Assembly (NCBI GenBank): GCA_035222895.1
Contig: JAVYIG010000096.1
Location: 124,001-188,000 of the forward strand
Length of the DNA stretch: 64,000 nucleotides
Direction: 5' to 3'
Source: Strongylocentrotus droebachiensis
Taxonomy: Eukaryota > Echinodermata > Echinoidea > Camarodonta > Strongylocentrotidae
The notes below the pieces were generated by a model. The model did not search any database, was not told where the DNA came from, and saw nothing but the letters and a program-made list of their open reading frames with translations. The position numbers and the translations under genes are program-made. Below are positions 45,137 through 56,170 of this stretch, in pieces. How positions within the stretch are numbered: position 1 is the first letter of the stretch; each line of letters begins with the position of its first letter.

Positions 45137-45650
45137 TAAAAGGTAGATGTTTCATTTGCAGGCACAAAAATGAAAAGGTTAAATTCCAACGGCATTTGAA
45201 AGACAATACTAATTTAGAACTGTCCTCAAAACGAAATGGCTTCAAAATGGCTTTTTTTTGTGGGAAAATAACGACCATTGGTTGTCTCATCGAATTAAGT
45301 GTTGGCAATCACTTAAGTAAAAGCCTGATTTTCAAACCCTTTTATCGAATGGTCAAACGTTTTGTAGTGCACAAAGATTCAATCAGTTTAATTTTGGCCA
45401 TTGCAAGTAGTGGGCTATTGATGTAGACAAATGCTCATGTACCTGTTACAGCTCATTTTATGTATGTTATTACCAAAGAAAAAAAGATGTCAGTCACTCA
45501 CTCAATAGTGTCTTACAGTGAAGTCTAGAAGGTTAACGTGTTTCCTTGCATAATTTGAATACTAGGACTCTGCTCATATTTAATTTTCACAGATAGGACA
45601 TATATGACATATTCCTAATTCTGCAAAGTTCTACAGTGTTTGAAGTTGGC
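45137..45650. other. About 510-bp insertion in duplicon II, identity unknown
   Basis: Copy I reads GGGTGCATTATATGC then GGGGAATTATGTGTG. Copy II has about 510 extra bases between the matching points. It holds one open frame (45121-45426) with no recognised domain. No terminal repeats were seen. Confidence 0.45.
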
Positions 45651-45834
45651 TGCAAAAGGGAATTTTGTGGGCGTGTGTGTTCGATGAGTGAGGGTAGGTA
45701 AGGCTATGTGTGGAGAAGGAAAGGAGAGTGAGAGATTTTCCATCATAAGTGGTCTTTCAGCGGAGAAATGCGTTTCATAAGAGAGTCGACTTCCCTTATT
45801 ACAATTAGGCCTATATTGATTTTTTTTGCGGATG

Positions 45835-46397
45835 ATAATGTTAATAGTCATAATGATGGTAATGATAATTACAATAATGATAACGATAATAACAATACTA
45901 ATGATGATGATGATAATAATAATTATAAGAATAATAACTAGACTCTAATCCATCGTTCAGACGAATAAGTTGACGCGTTATGTAATTTAAAGTCGTTCCT
46001 CTCTTTCGACGAAAGTGATTATTTCAGGAAAAAGAGTCCGCATTGTAACAAAGCTTTTCTGAGATATGATGGTCGAAAGATATGCATGAAAAACAACAAA
46101 ATGGCGCCTGAATGGTCACGTGACCATTTTTCTATAGAATCTCGACGCTATGATCTTGAAATTTCATCAATTTCGCTCTTTCCATTATCGAGATATTGAC
46201 TAAACAAATTTATATGAGAGAATAAAATGAAATGAATAAATAATAATACAGAAGATAGAGGAAACTTGACGAATTTAAGAGGTGATTGATCCGACGGATC
46301 ACCCAATGATAACAATAATTATAACAGTAATGATAAGGATAAAAATGAAGATAACAATGACACAATGATATGGATGATAATAAGGATAATAAAACTA
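45835..46397. other. ATGATAAT-rich simple sequence and flank
   Basis: AATGATAATAACAA-type simple repeats at 45835-45945 and 46300-46395, with about 350 bp of unremarkable AT-rich DNA between them. Confidence 0.6.
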
Positions 46398-46786
46398 TTA
46401 AAGAGAAGGTAGAGTTCTGAGGAAAAAAAATAATTTGTGAGCGTTATCATTGTTATTATGCAAGGGTGGAAGAACATCAGATTAAACATGTTTCCTGAAA
46501 AGCATGGCTCTTCAAATGCCTTCATATTCTAAATATGACATGAAACATCGTAAAAATCCGGGTAGGATTTTTTCGCCACGTGTTCGTGTAGTCCCATATA
46601 CATCATTCTGTGTACAGTGCTTGTAACTTTGCCAAGATTTTGCCAAATTTCTTATCATTTTGATGATTCCAGAACCTTGCAATACACACGAGTACTTATA
46701 TACTAGATGATCAACCTTTTCTGATAGATTCCACACCGTTTCTTTCACAATGCAATCACATGACCAGAACTCAACTTTATCTTTAA
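46398..46786. mobile_element. TTAA-flanked MITE, copy 2
   Basis: TTAAAGAGAAGGTAGAGTTC at the left and GAACTCAACTTTATCTTTAA at the right, bounded by TTAA. The interior matches 14852-15225 nearly throughout. Confidence 0.85.
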
Positions 46787-46849
46787 TCATAATTATAATA
46801 ATAATAATACTAGGCCTAATTATAATAATACTAATGATAATTTTGTTAA

Positions 46850-47025
46850 AGAACGGAATCTTTCTCAGATTCAATGCTGTTCTTCCTGAGGTTCCAGCAA
46901 TTATATTTATTCCAGCGATTGTCTTGTACTCATTTACGCCTGGGTGCAGAAGGGCAAATATCGGTTAATGCCCTGCCAAATCAATGACGTTATAGTGTCG
47001 TGTTGGGATTCGAACCCTTAGTAAA
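46850..47025 (-). repeat. SINE fragment, unexpanded relative of 29565-30377
   Basis: TTCCAGCAATTATATTTATT CCAGCGATTGTCTTG, then CCTGGGTGCAGAAGGGCAA, CCCTGCCAAAT and GGGATTCGAACCC. It matches the other SINE but with a single copy of the segment that became a 25-bp array there. The tRNA head is cut short after the B box. Confidence 0.65.
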
Positions 47026-47040
47026 CAAAACTGTTATTTC

Positions 47041-47210
47041 AGCAGACGGCCCGAGCCAGCGGCCCGTTGATTGGTTGAGTACCGTATGCGTCGGCCAATA
47101 GGCCCGGTGCATCAGCCGAACCAGCGGCCGAACCAGAGGCCTTGGTGATTGGTCGATCACCGTGTGCGTCGACCAATAGGCATTGGGCGTTATTGTTCCA
47201 ATTATCGATC
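47041..47210. repeat. GC-rich direct duplication, about 75 bp
   Basis: GATTGGTTGAGTACCGTATG CGTCGGCCAATAGG and GATTGGTCGATCACCGTGTG CGTCGACCAATAGG are direct copies, as are adjacent AGCGGCC/AGAGGCC blocks. It lies just upstream of the hammerhead-like motif and may belong to the same retroelement terminal repeat. Confidence 0.7.
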
Positions 47211-47273
47211 GAATTATAGACCGCTCCGCCGGTCCTCCCGTAAAGTATAAAAGACCCTTGCTTACAATAGTTT

Positions 47274-47320
47274 TTATCACCTGACGAAGTATCGCAGTAG
47301 CATACGAAACGTCGTGATCT
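47274..47320 (+). ncRNA. Hammerhead-ribozyme-like motif (Penelope-type)
   Basis: Read in order: stem I strand ATCAC (47276-47280), core CTGACGA (47281-47287), stem II GTAT/ATAC (47289-47292 with 47302-47305) around a 9-nt loop, then GAAA (47306-47309), a minimal stem III AC/GU (47309-47312), C17 at 47313 as the cleavage nucleotide, then stem I strand GTGAT (47314-47318), perfectly complementary to ATCAC. This is type I topology with a very short stem III, as reported for hammerheads in Penelope-like elements. One extra A (47288) sits between the core and stem II. No PLE reverse transcriptase is visible nearby. Activity is inference. Confidence 0.6.
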
Positions 47321-47387
47321 TTTAGATTCCTTATTGACCACATTGCGAGACAAACGAATATCACTAGCGATATTTTTTTTCGAAAAC

Positions 47388-47389
<2 letters not shown>

Positions 47390-47432
<43 letters not shown>

Positions 47433-47625
47433 CCTTATTATTATCCATATCTTTGTGTCATTATTATCATTATTATTATTGTTATCATTATTTTTATCAT
47501 TGATGTTATTATTATTGTTTTTATTATTATTGTCATAATCACTATTATAATTGTTATTATCGTTATTCTTTTTTTAATTATCATTATGATCATTAATTAC
47601 TGTTACTATTATTATGCACAAAAAC
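47390..47625. repeat. (ATT)n microsatellite and ATT-rich tail
   Basis: Pure (ATT)n at about 47392-47431 followed by degenerate ATTATTATCATT sequence. Poly-Tyr/Ile and poly-Asn frames are artefacts. Confidence 0.9.
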
Positions 47626-47633
47626 AAAAAAGG

Positions 47634-47951
47634 CCTGGGGGGTGTTTCACAAAGATCCTAATTTGAACTTAACTCTAAGTTGAACTTAAAAATTATGGAA
47701 AGCCATTAGCACCCTTGAAAACTTTTTGTAAAAGTTGTTATAAATGGCATAAAATGTTGATTCAAATCATTTATATTTTCTATTATCATAGGAAATTTCA
47801 TGTTCTTGATGTAAAATTTATAAAAAGTCTAAAATACTTGAATTTCTGCTTTTGAATATATTTCATTTTAAGGCTCCAATGGCTGTCCATAATTTTTAAG
47901 TCCAACTTAGTGTTAGGTTCTACTTAGGATCTTTGTGAAACACCCCCCTGG
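47634..47951. mobile_element. MITE with GTGTTTCACAAAGATCCTA ends, copy 2
   Basis: CCTGGGGGGTGTTTCACAAA on the left and TTTGTGAAACACCCCCCTGG on the right; same family as 31299-31614. Confidence 0.85.
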
Positions 47952-48300
47952 TAATAGAGGAGGTAAAGAAATAAAAATGGTAACCACAATTTTACTTTAA
48001 TTTTAGCGGGGCGTTGCTGAACTACCCCCCCTCCCGTTGAACAAAAACAAAAACGAATTAGGCCCCCTCTCTCGCCGCCGACCTGATCCGCCCCTCTGCC
48101 CACACCCACATTCATCGAACGCACACGACCTCTTAAATCTCATTGAATAGCCTATAATGCATCCCATGCCCTTACACACACAAACATACCAAATTTCCCG
48201 TACCCCTAAAAGCTAAATGAGGAGGGTTAAAGTTGTGACAAAGGTCGATTAATGGAGAACCAAAAAGTTCCCTCGCATATTGGAGGGAACTAGTTCGGCG

Positions 48301-48825
48301 TTAAAGTGACTTGGTAACATTATTGAAGGTTGATGAAAAAATGCTTTATTTTTGTATAAAATGTTACTTATTATATTACTTCTACTGTACTTACCCTCTA
48401 GCATATAAAAAGTCCTGAAAAAATTCTCAAACCACAAAGATATCTATGGTTTTCTTTGAAGGCGTCACTGTGCAACACCCAGTAAATTCTCCCAACCATT
48501 TTTGAATTTTCCCAACCGTTTTTCCATGAAAAAAAACATAAAACAGGCTATTAAAAATATTTCAACACTTAAATGTCTGGAATAGTATGTAGAGCCAGTT
48601 TATTGCTTTGTGACGATTTACATTCACCTAAAATGTAATCAATTTGTAATAATATAGTTGGGAGAATTGAGGAATCGATCAATTCAGTTTTTCCCAATTT
48701 GTATCACGAATAATGGTCCGTTTTTACTCAAATTTTCAGATTACCTTTATTTGTACATCTCGCATTGAAGTCACTACCTTAACACCACTTGCTTTCATCT
48801 AAACAATGTTACCCAGTCCTTTTAA
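48301..48825. mobile_element. TTAA-flanked MITE inserted in duplicon III
   Basis: Left TTAAAGTGACTTGGTAACAT and right AATGTTACCCAGTCCTTTTAA form terminal inverted repeats. Copies I and II keep the empty site with a single TTAA (copy II GGCGTTAAATGAAT near 44967). The interior has no recognised coding sequence. Confidence 0.8.
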
Positions 48826-50969
48826 AAGAATGTGCCCCATGAACGGGTGCAACTTCGGGTAATGGAATTACCTCTACTATACTCACACGAATACCCCCAC
48901 ACTGTCGACACACACACACAAGCAACTCCCACAGACGACCGCATACACACTCCCATGTACCCCTAACACAAACATCTACGCACACACACCCACACACATT
49001 TCCCCACAAAGCACCACTTTAGGCCTAATAAGCACACTACTTACAAGTTAACAAAGACGTGGTCTGAATATTAGATCTATTTTGATATTTTGCTGAAAAA
49101 CAGACACGGGCATACGATTTTAGAAGGTCATATAATGTTTATTAAATATCAAGGTATGTTAGGCTTACGCGATTCAAGCAATAATTATGATAATGTCAAA
49201 AATTAAGATATTTAACGGAAACAACTTCTGTATTATACTCACTGTGTGTTATCTCCCATATTAAAACAAAAATCAGTACTTTACAAGGATTGTTAATAAA
49301 TGACAGCGATATTTTTGTTTAGAAGACATGATATATTTATTACAAAATCAAGGTATGTTAGCATTTTATTACTTGATTCAAGCTGTAAACCTAGCTATAA
49401 TTATCACACATACGAAAAATTAGGATAATTGACAGACACATCATCCATACTATAGTCACTGTGTTTTATCTCCCATATTAAAACAAAATCAGTATTTTAA
49501 TTGTTGCTAAAAAACATTGATACAAATGATATAATTACAGAGATATATCCATAATGTTCTACTGAAAACAAAGAAACATACTAATAAACGGCTCCATATA
49601 AAAAAATTATGAGGGAGACATAAATACAACATTGCAATTATATGCATTTGACCTGCATATAAACTATGTGTAATACAAACAACATCAATACAATAGGAAG
49701 GGTTACACCCTATTCCGCTAGAGGGAGCCCTTCGTTCAGGTGAAAAGTAGCCAGGTTTTTTCATTGTTAAGAACTTTCTTTTTGATCTATCATTACCAGA
49801 TAATAGAGTGACTCTCAAGTTTAAAAAGAAATAGGTAAATAATTCATTAATAATAATTTCCGAGTTCATAATTCATTTTGTTGTTACCCTCTATGACATA
49901 TAATAGTAAGATTCAAACTCATTATATGTATACATTTAAATATAACCAAATCAAAGCATATATATATACATATGTATATGTAATACATTAATTGTATGGC
50001 AAATGAAATATCAGAATAATGGTTTCGTAGCTTAAATCAAAGTTCCCTTATGTTTGCATCCTTTTTTTGAATTTTTTGTAAAGTTTGAAAATATGTTATA
50101 GGCCTATCATAAAAGGTTGACCGGGAGACATTTATGTTATATACAGAAAATGATTTTTTTTAACCCGGTTAATCGGTACCTGAATAAAGAGTCTTCCTAA
50201 GATACTTACATTTAATAGGCACTATAAGCGCTTTTGATGGTTCATGATTAACAACTAATCATTTTGTTTTACATGTCGTCAGTTCAGAAAAGAACATGAA
50301 TATTAGATAGTAGATAGCACATTATTTTCCATAAGCATTGAATAGGCACTATAAGCGCTTATGATGTTTTATGATGAAACAATAAATCATTTTATTTTAC
50401 ATGTCAGTTCATGAAAGCACAAGAACATTACATAGCAGATAGCACAATATGTCATTTCATAGAAATTATTATTTTATACACAAATAATAATACATGCGAA
50501 TAAATATGTAAATATATATGAATAGCTTGGAAACAAATCAAATTAATTATATGACATACAAACTCTCTAAAAAATGAGACATTCGCTATTTTTGACGTCA
50601 GCTGCAAAAATTCCCAACTATATATAACACTAGGCTCTCGGTACTGAATGTCCTCATATGAATATGTTGCAAAAATTAGAAAATATATTTGACAGACTTT
50701 GTTATTCCTGGAGTATCAATGGCCCAAGACCTCATATACAGATTTCACTATGTACTTCCTTCAACGAAGCCTGCACGGAAGGAACAGTTGAAATACGCAT
50801 ATCGACATCTTTTAAAATACAGAGGTAAATATCACAGAAATAAATACTCACACACGCATAAATAGATAAATAGATAATTAGATTCATAATCACACTATCA
50901 TATCGACGATGAGGTACATTAACATGAAATTATTTTGTATATCATAATCATACATATTTAAAAGGATGT

Positions 50970-51200
50970 TTGAGAGAGATAGTTACGTCACCCAGGCGCG
51001 GATCCAGGATTTCTTAGGGGGGGGGGCCCAACTTTTTTTTTTTTTTTTTTGCTCCCGAAAATTTGAAAATCGCGCCGGCCGAAAAGTCGCTCAGTGGGGG
51101 GGGGGGGGGGGGGGGGGGGGGGTAAGCGGACACTTTTTTTTTTTTTTTTGGAGTCCAAAAAAAAATCGCGACGACTCAGCCAGCCGAAAAGTCGCTCAGT

Positions 51201-51239
<39 letters not shown>

Positions 51240-51579
51240 AGTGAGCACATTTTTTTTTTTTTTTTTTTTGGTCCTCGAAAATTTTAAAATTTGCACCCCC
51301 CCCTTGAGCGCCAGGGGGGGGGGCCCAACCCCAAAAAAAGGTAAAAATCGCGTGATTTTACATGATTTTTTTCTCAAGGGGGGGGGCCCGGGCCCCCCGG
51401 GGCCCCCCCCCTGGATCCGCCACTGACGTCACCGGAAGTTGCTACTGATTGGTCAGGCATTTCGTAAAGCACACAAATAGTTTCCTCTCTTTAATACAAA
51501 TTGTAGCCGGGAGGGAGCTATTTAGAGCTCCATTGTTTGACCTATGACCCATCTCGCGTGTCACAACTATCTCTCTCAA
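50970..51579. repeat. TTGAGAGAGATAG element, interrupted, downstream of IL-17 copy III
   Basis: Orthologous to 26305-26488 and 42279-42461, but split by the hAT-like MITE at 50993-51425. Confidence 0.75.
50993..51425. mobile_element. hAT-like MITE with perfect 8-bp target duplication
   Basis: Ends CAGGCGCGGATCCAGG and CCTGGATCCGCCACTG, flanked by ACGTCACC at 50985-50992 and 51426-51433. Copy II shows the uninterrupted site. The interior is poly-G/poly-C and poly-T runs with two GTCGCTCAGTGGGG repeats. Gly/Pro-rich frames are artefacts. Long homopolymers may be mis-sized in the assembly. Confidence 0.85.
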
Positions 51580-51745
51580 TACGCTATCGTTTTAAATAGT
51601 CAATAAATAACAAAGGCAAATATAACCTACGGCACAACTAATAGTACTGAATGAAAGGACGCCCTCACTTGAAATGAAATGTAGAGAAGATAAAGTCACA
51701 ATTCTTAATTAGGTAGTCGGTCCTCTTGTTTCAAAGTTGAAACCC

Positions 51746-54514
51746 TCATACTACACGCGTCCTGGCACAAACACAAGCCACTGGTACTCTAGTTCTCTGC
51801 TTCTCATAACTACAGATAGTTAAAAAGAATAAAGAGGAAGAAAGATACATTGAAATGTTGCAAAATGTGATTAAAACATTGTTCGTCCGAATACTATTTA
51901 CATTTCGTGTCTTAAGTTGGAAGCGACTGGAATAAAACATTTTAAAGAATTGGGTTATTTAGAGTTTTAATTAAAAGGACCATAACAGTGAGATATTATT
52001 TAAATCTATTTAAATGAGGGTTTTCAAAAGAAAATATTTTCGCATTTTCGTTTTTGTTTTAATTAATAGTGCCATCATAGTACATATAAATTCCCGACTT
52101 GATCGAGGGAGATGTTTGTTGGTCTAGCGGCTGTTTCACCTGATCAGCTCTCTGTCTCCGCCTACAAACTGGCTCAGGCGACCCGGTTCGAAAATGAGTC
52201 ACATCTTTCGTATGGTGACGTTAAAGGTCGTCTTATAGACGCAAATACTCATATATGATTGATACACGTCTGCAATAACCCAGTTACACACACACGCGCA
52301 CCCTGCATTTTCAAATGCAGCCTTACAGATAAGCAAATATTACTACTGATTGCGGACTTACCGGTAAACACCATCCACACATTGTCCGCGTCTGAGCGTC
52401 TCCATCTCGCGTTTCACTGGCATGCATTTAACGCCTGGGTTTGTAATGAAGCCATTGTTGTTAATTTTAATACAATGAGGGCACGCGCATCTCGCGGAAA
52501 GGATGTCTTGCGGATATCTGAGAGATGAAGAAAATACAAATAACGACGTTTATTAATCTGTATTAATCTATACAGGTGTTAAAAGGGTTTTCAAGGAGCT
52601 AATGAAGACAGGTGATGGGTTATTCGGCAAAGCAATTGTGTAGCTTAAAACTGTCCCCCAGTCAATTGGTGGATAACTATTGTTTTGTGCAAGATTGCAC
52701 GTGTAGCAAACGAGCAACCGGAGTGTGGAGAGAGTAGAAGCGGCGAATTAAAGAACTAGTTTGAACCCATATAAATGACCGTTAACAGATTACGGAACAA
52801 ACTGACAAACAATTCGAAATATGATTTATATTTAATTCCGGTGCAATCTAGTCTCTCATAATTTTTTGGCTCCTTTTCCCCCTCTTCTCCCTTTTCTTTA
52901 TCCTGATGAGTGACCGCAACAAACTAACATACTATTCCATTCACTTTTTGAAGGAGTTTAAAGCGTTGCAAATAAAGTACGTGTATTACAGAGAGAAGAA
53001 TTGATGTGGAAATCAATTTGGACTTGGCTGCGGTGAACCGCGTCGTAGTTGAACAATCAAGGCTTTAAAATACTTACCTCTCTACATCTGTATCTGTCTC
53101 CATGATAAAAGGACATAGCGCTCTGGACTCGAGAGGTTTCTGATTACGTTCCAATAGCGACCTAGGGCATGTGTCGTTGACATATGAATACTTGATCTCG
53201 TTTCTCTCCGTACCACTGCCCGTGATGCCGTGCAGCATCTCATAAAGCTCTCCCTCTGACGGGTTCCTACAGGCTTCAGTCGCCGTCGCATCGGCCTCTT
53301 CGGTAGTGGTGTCCGCCTGATCAAGGTTCGGTGCGTCAGCGCATCTCTTGATGCGCATGATTCCGACTGAATCGTTATTACTTTTTAAATCCGTCTCATA
53401 GCTTGGTAGTGACGACTGGATAACGGAGACTACCTTGTCATCAGAATGGTGTCTTCCAACAGAGAAAGCTAGGCATTGTGACGTCATTGCGGCGAGAATG
53501 AGCAAGACGAAGCCGATCCGTTGATACATTTTCTAAAATAAAAAAGAAGAAATTAGCATAAAATCAGTTAAAGTTAAATAAAATGACAATAATAAAACAA
53601 ACCAGAAAAATGAAGAAAAATATAAGACATACAACCGCAGAAACAAAGAATAACAATATCCCCCGTCCCGAATTATGTTCAGTCCTAGTACAAGTGTAAT
53701 TAACAGAGTAAGTCATCAAATCCTGCTCAAATATTATTATAAGCATTAATATAAACATAATAATGTAAACGTAATATGATCGTAGTTACATTATTGTTGG
53801 AACAGTAAAGGGATAGGTAATTTATTCACTTATTGAACATTTCATAAATTGGAGAAGATTACGCAACAAAGTATATAGGAAAAGGAATAATTTAATTAGC
53901 TCTTGTAGCATCCGGTCAAAATACATTTCATAAGTTTTCAGTACATTTTCTGTAATTTAATCACCAAATAGTATATATAAACATTTCTATTTTTAATTTG
54001 AATCAATTCACATTTCTAGGAAATTTCCTCTTAGTTTCTACCAAGTATAGACGTTACGATAACAACCGATGAAGATTGCGTAAGTGTATGACGTTAATGA
54101 AGTTTATATAACAGGACTTTAACGAAATGCATAGTTTTTGCTTAATATGAAATGGTGATGCGATAATTTTGTGCATTTACTGATGAAGATTGCGGAATCT
54201 TCATGAATACAAGCAGATAACAAAAACCATCAGAACAAACAACAGTAAGGAAAAAATGCAGATTAAATGTAACTGCCCAGAGATAGAAACATCAGATGAA
54301 ATAGCTATCGATAACTCAGCAGAGTTCCCCCCCCCCCCCAAAAAAAAAAAAACTCACAACGACCACATTACTAACACTAAAAAGAAAAAAAAAAGAATAT
54401 ACAAAGGCATAGTGAAATCATACATATACATGTACAATGATATACTGAAGATGATAGATGGAGAAAAAGAGCAGTTAGTTCTTAAAATCATTAACAAATA
54501 AATAAACGTACCAT
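51746..54514 (-). CDS. IL-17-like cytokine, copy III (short form, diverged loop)
   Basis: Minus-strand exons: 54514-54512 (ATG then GTACGT), 53532-53078, 52517-52362, 51809-51746; 225 aa, with splice phases identical to copies I and II. There is a signal peptide (FVLLILAAMTSQCLAFS), and the dibasic RIKR is retained but followed by Cys rather than Asn (RIKRCADAPN), adding an unpaired cysteine. The mature chain has EACRNPSEGELYEML, an N-glycosylation site (NDTC), ALCPF, then RYPQDILSARCACPHC. The loop after it differs (IKINNNGFITNPGVKCMPVKRE versus INPYNNGFIRNPGVDCMPVVRE in copy I) and is more basic. Exon 4 ends VPVACVCARTRVV. No frame is broken. It is likely functional, and regulation may differ because the upstream kB-like site is degraded. 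Confidence 0.88.
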
Positions 54515-54799
54515 TTTGATTTGAAGCTTTAAACTGGTAAGCACTCTTTCGATGAAAACTCTCTACGCTGGTATTGCACAAATCTCAGTGGATTCTCAAG
54601 ACTAAACTCCGCTCCTTTCCTATAAACAAATCTTAAGAATAACTTCAATGACACTTTCTCTCACTTCGACCATTAAGTATTACTTCTTTCGGTACTTGTA
54701 TAATTTTGAAAAAGGTGATATTGAGATTTGATTTCTCTTACTCTTCTGATGCCCAACCGACTACCGTTCTTGCAATGAAAAACACTTGATCAATCAACC

Positions 54800-54807
54800 C
54801 TTATATC
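54800..54807 (-). promoter_or_regulatory. TATA-like element of IL-17 copy III
   Basis: GATATAAG at the place of TATATAAG in copies I and II; one base weaker. The downstream GTTGATTGAT and CAAGAACGGTAGTCGG context is conserved. Confidence 0.45.
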
Positions 54808-54963
54808 ATCATTGATTGTTTAAACTTAGATTTGAATAAACAGGATGGGTATTTTGCGCTATGATTTTGTGTGTGTTTTTATGCAAAATTTGTACCTGAG
54901 TATTTTCATCTCAACCAAAATCTAATTTCGGAGGTGAGTGGGTATGAACAATGTGGGGAAGGA

Positions 54964-54974
54964 GGAAAAGCCCC
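54964..54974 (-). promoter_or_regulatory. Degraded NF-kB-like site, IL-17 copy III
   Basis: GGGGCTTTTCC occupies the place of GGGACTTTCC/GGGAACTTCC in copies I/II but no longer fits GGGRNNYYCC in any 10-bp register. It is about 160 bp from the TATA-like element. Confidence 0.35.
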
Positions 54975-55789
54975 GGATTAAGCGCAGTGTAGTCTACTTA
55001 ATGGCCTGGGTATAATTGTTGTCATTGCTGCCTACATGGATTGTATTACATGGGATATTTATAGAGTACTTCCGTAAATTAAAGCGAAGTGAACGATGGT
55101 AGATTGGTTGAAGATGCTAATTTTGTGTGTGGTTTGATCAACTAAGATTGAATTAAGTAAATCCCGGCCTTTATCAATAAAAACATAGGCTTTTAAAATA
55201 CATTTCACCTTCCCCCAAAACGTCAATAAACAGACAAATAAAACAATACTATGGGGCCCATGTCCTTTTTATATAACGACAATAATCAATTTCGTGAAAA
55301 AATATATAAAAAAGAGGCTTTTTGACATTGTCAACAGTTATTTTACATTTAATTGTAAAATCAATCATTTTACATGTCATTATAAAATCTGATATATTAC
55401 ATTTAATTGTAAATCAGTTATTTTAAATTTTGTCGTAAAATCCGTAGTTTTACATTTATTGCTAATCTGTTATTTTACATTTAATTGTAAATCAATTATT
55501 TTACATTGAATGGTTAATCAGGATCATTTAAATTGATAGCAGTTGTTTTTAAGTTTCATATTCTTTGTTATTCATTGTTTTGCCCAATGTAAAATTTGCA
55601 TGTCAAATGTATCAAAAAAGTTTTATATTTAATGAATTGTTTACTACCGATGTTGAATTTTTAGAAATGTTGCCACTCGTATATGATTGTCTTTGTTTAT
55701 ATTCGAATACACGAAGAAAATAAATGGAAAAATGATTATTGAAATATTACTTAATATCAATTAATAATTTTGTTTTCAGGGGCAGATTA

Positions 55790-56170
55790 AGTATAGTTCA
55801 AAGAGAGAGAAATATAGCGAGTGAGTAGGCGAGTGTGAAATAGAGAAAGCGTAAGAGAGAGAGAGAGAGAGAGAGTAATAGAGGGGGGGGGGGGGAGGTT
55901 AAAAAAAAAAAGTTTCACAGAACACAATTTCTTCAAACCCATTTCCACCATCATATTTATGCCGATCAGAAGAAAGAAAGAAACAAACAGAGAAACGAGC
56001 AACGACTCGCGAAAAAGCAAAAGAAGAAGAAGAACATCACAAACAAAAAACAAGAACAAGAATAAATAAATAAATAAATAAATATCAAACAAATGAAATA
56101 TAGAGAGAAGAAAGCAGGAAGGTGAGAAAGAAGTTAAGAAAAAAGAAGAAAAAAGAATAAGATGAACTCA
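55790..56170. repeat. GA-rich and AAATAAAT simple repeats
   Basis: (GA)n at 55851-55876, poly-G at 55884-55895 and (AAAT)n at 56062-56085, within the duplicon III upstream flank. The frames are low complexity. Confidence 0.8.

Larger units (their letters stand above)
36100..45850 (+). repeat. IL-17 duplicon, copy II
   Basis: Direct-orientation copy of 18655-28970. It has extra insertions at 36335-36601, 43960-44385, 44508-44635 and about 45137-45650, and the order of shared landmarks is unchanged. Confidence 0.85.

Noticed and set aside
45121..45426. 101-aa ORF in the duplicon II insertion
   Set aside because: No recognisable domain, absent from the other duplicons, and overlapped by an equally long minus-strand frame.
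47334..47666. Tyr/Ile-rich ORF after the hammerhead-like motif
   Set aside because: Translation of (ATT)n; no coding character.
50966..51426. Gly- or Pro-rich ORFs on both strands
   Set aside because: Homopolymer runs inside the 50993-51425 MITE; run lengths are unreliable in assemblies.
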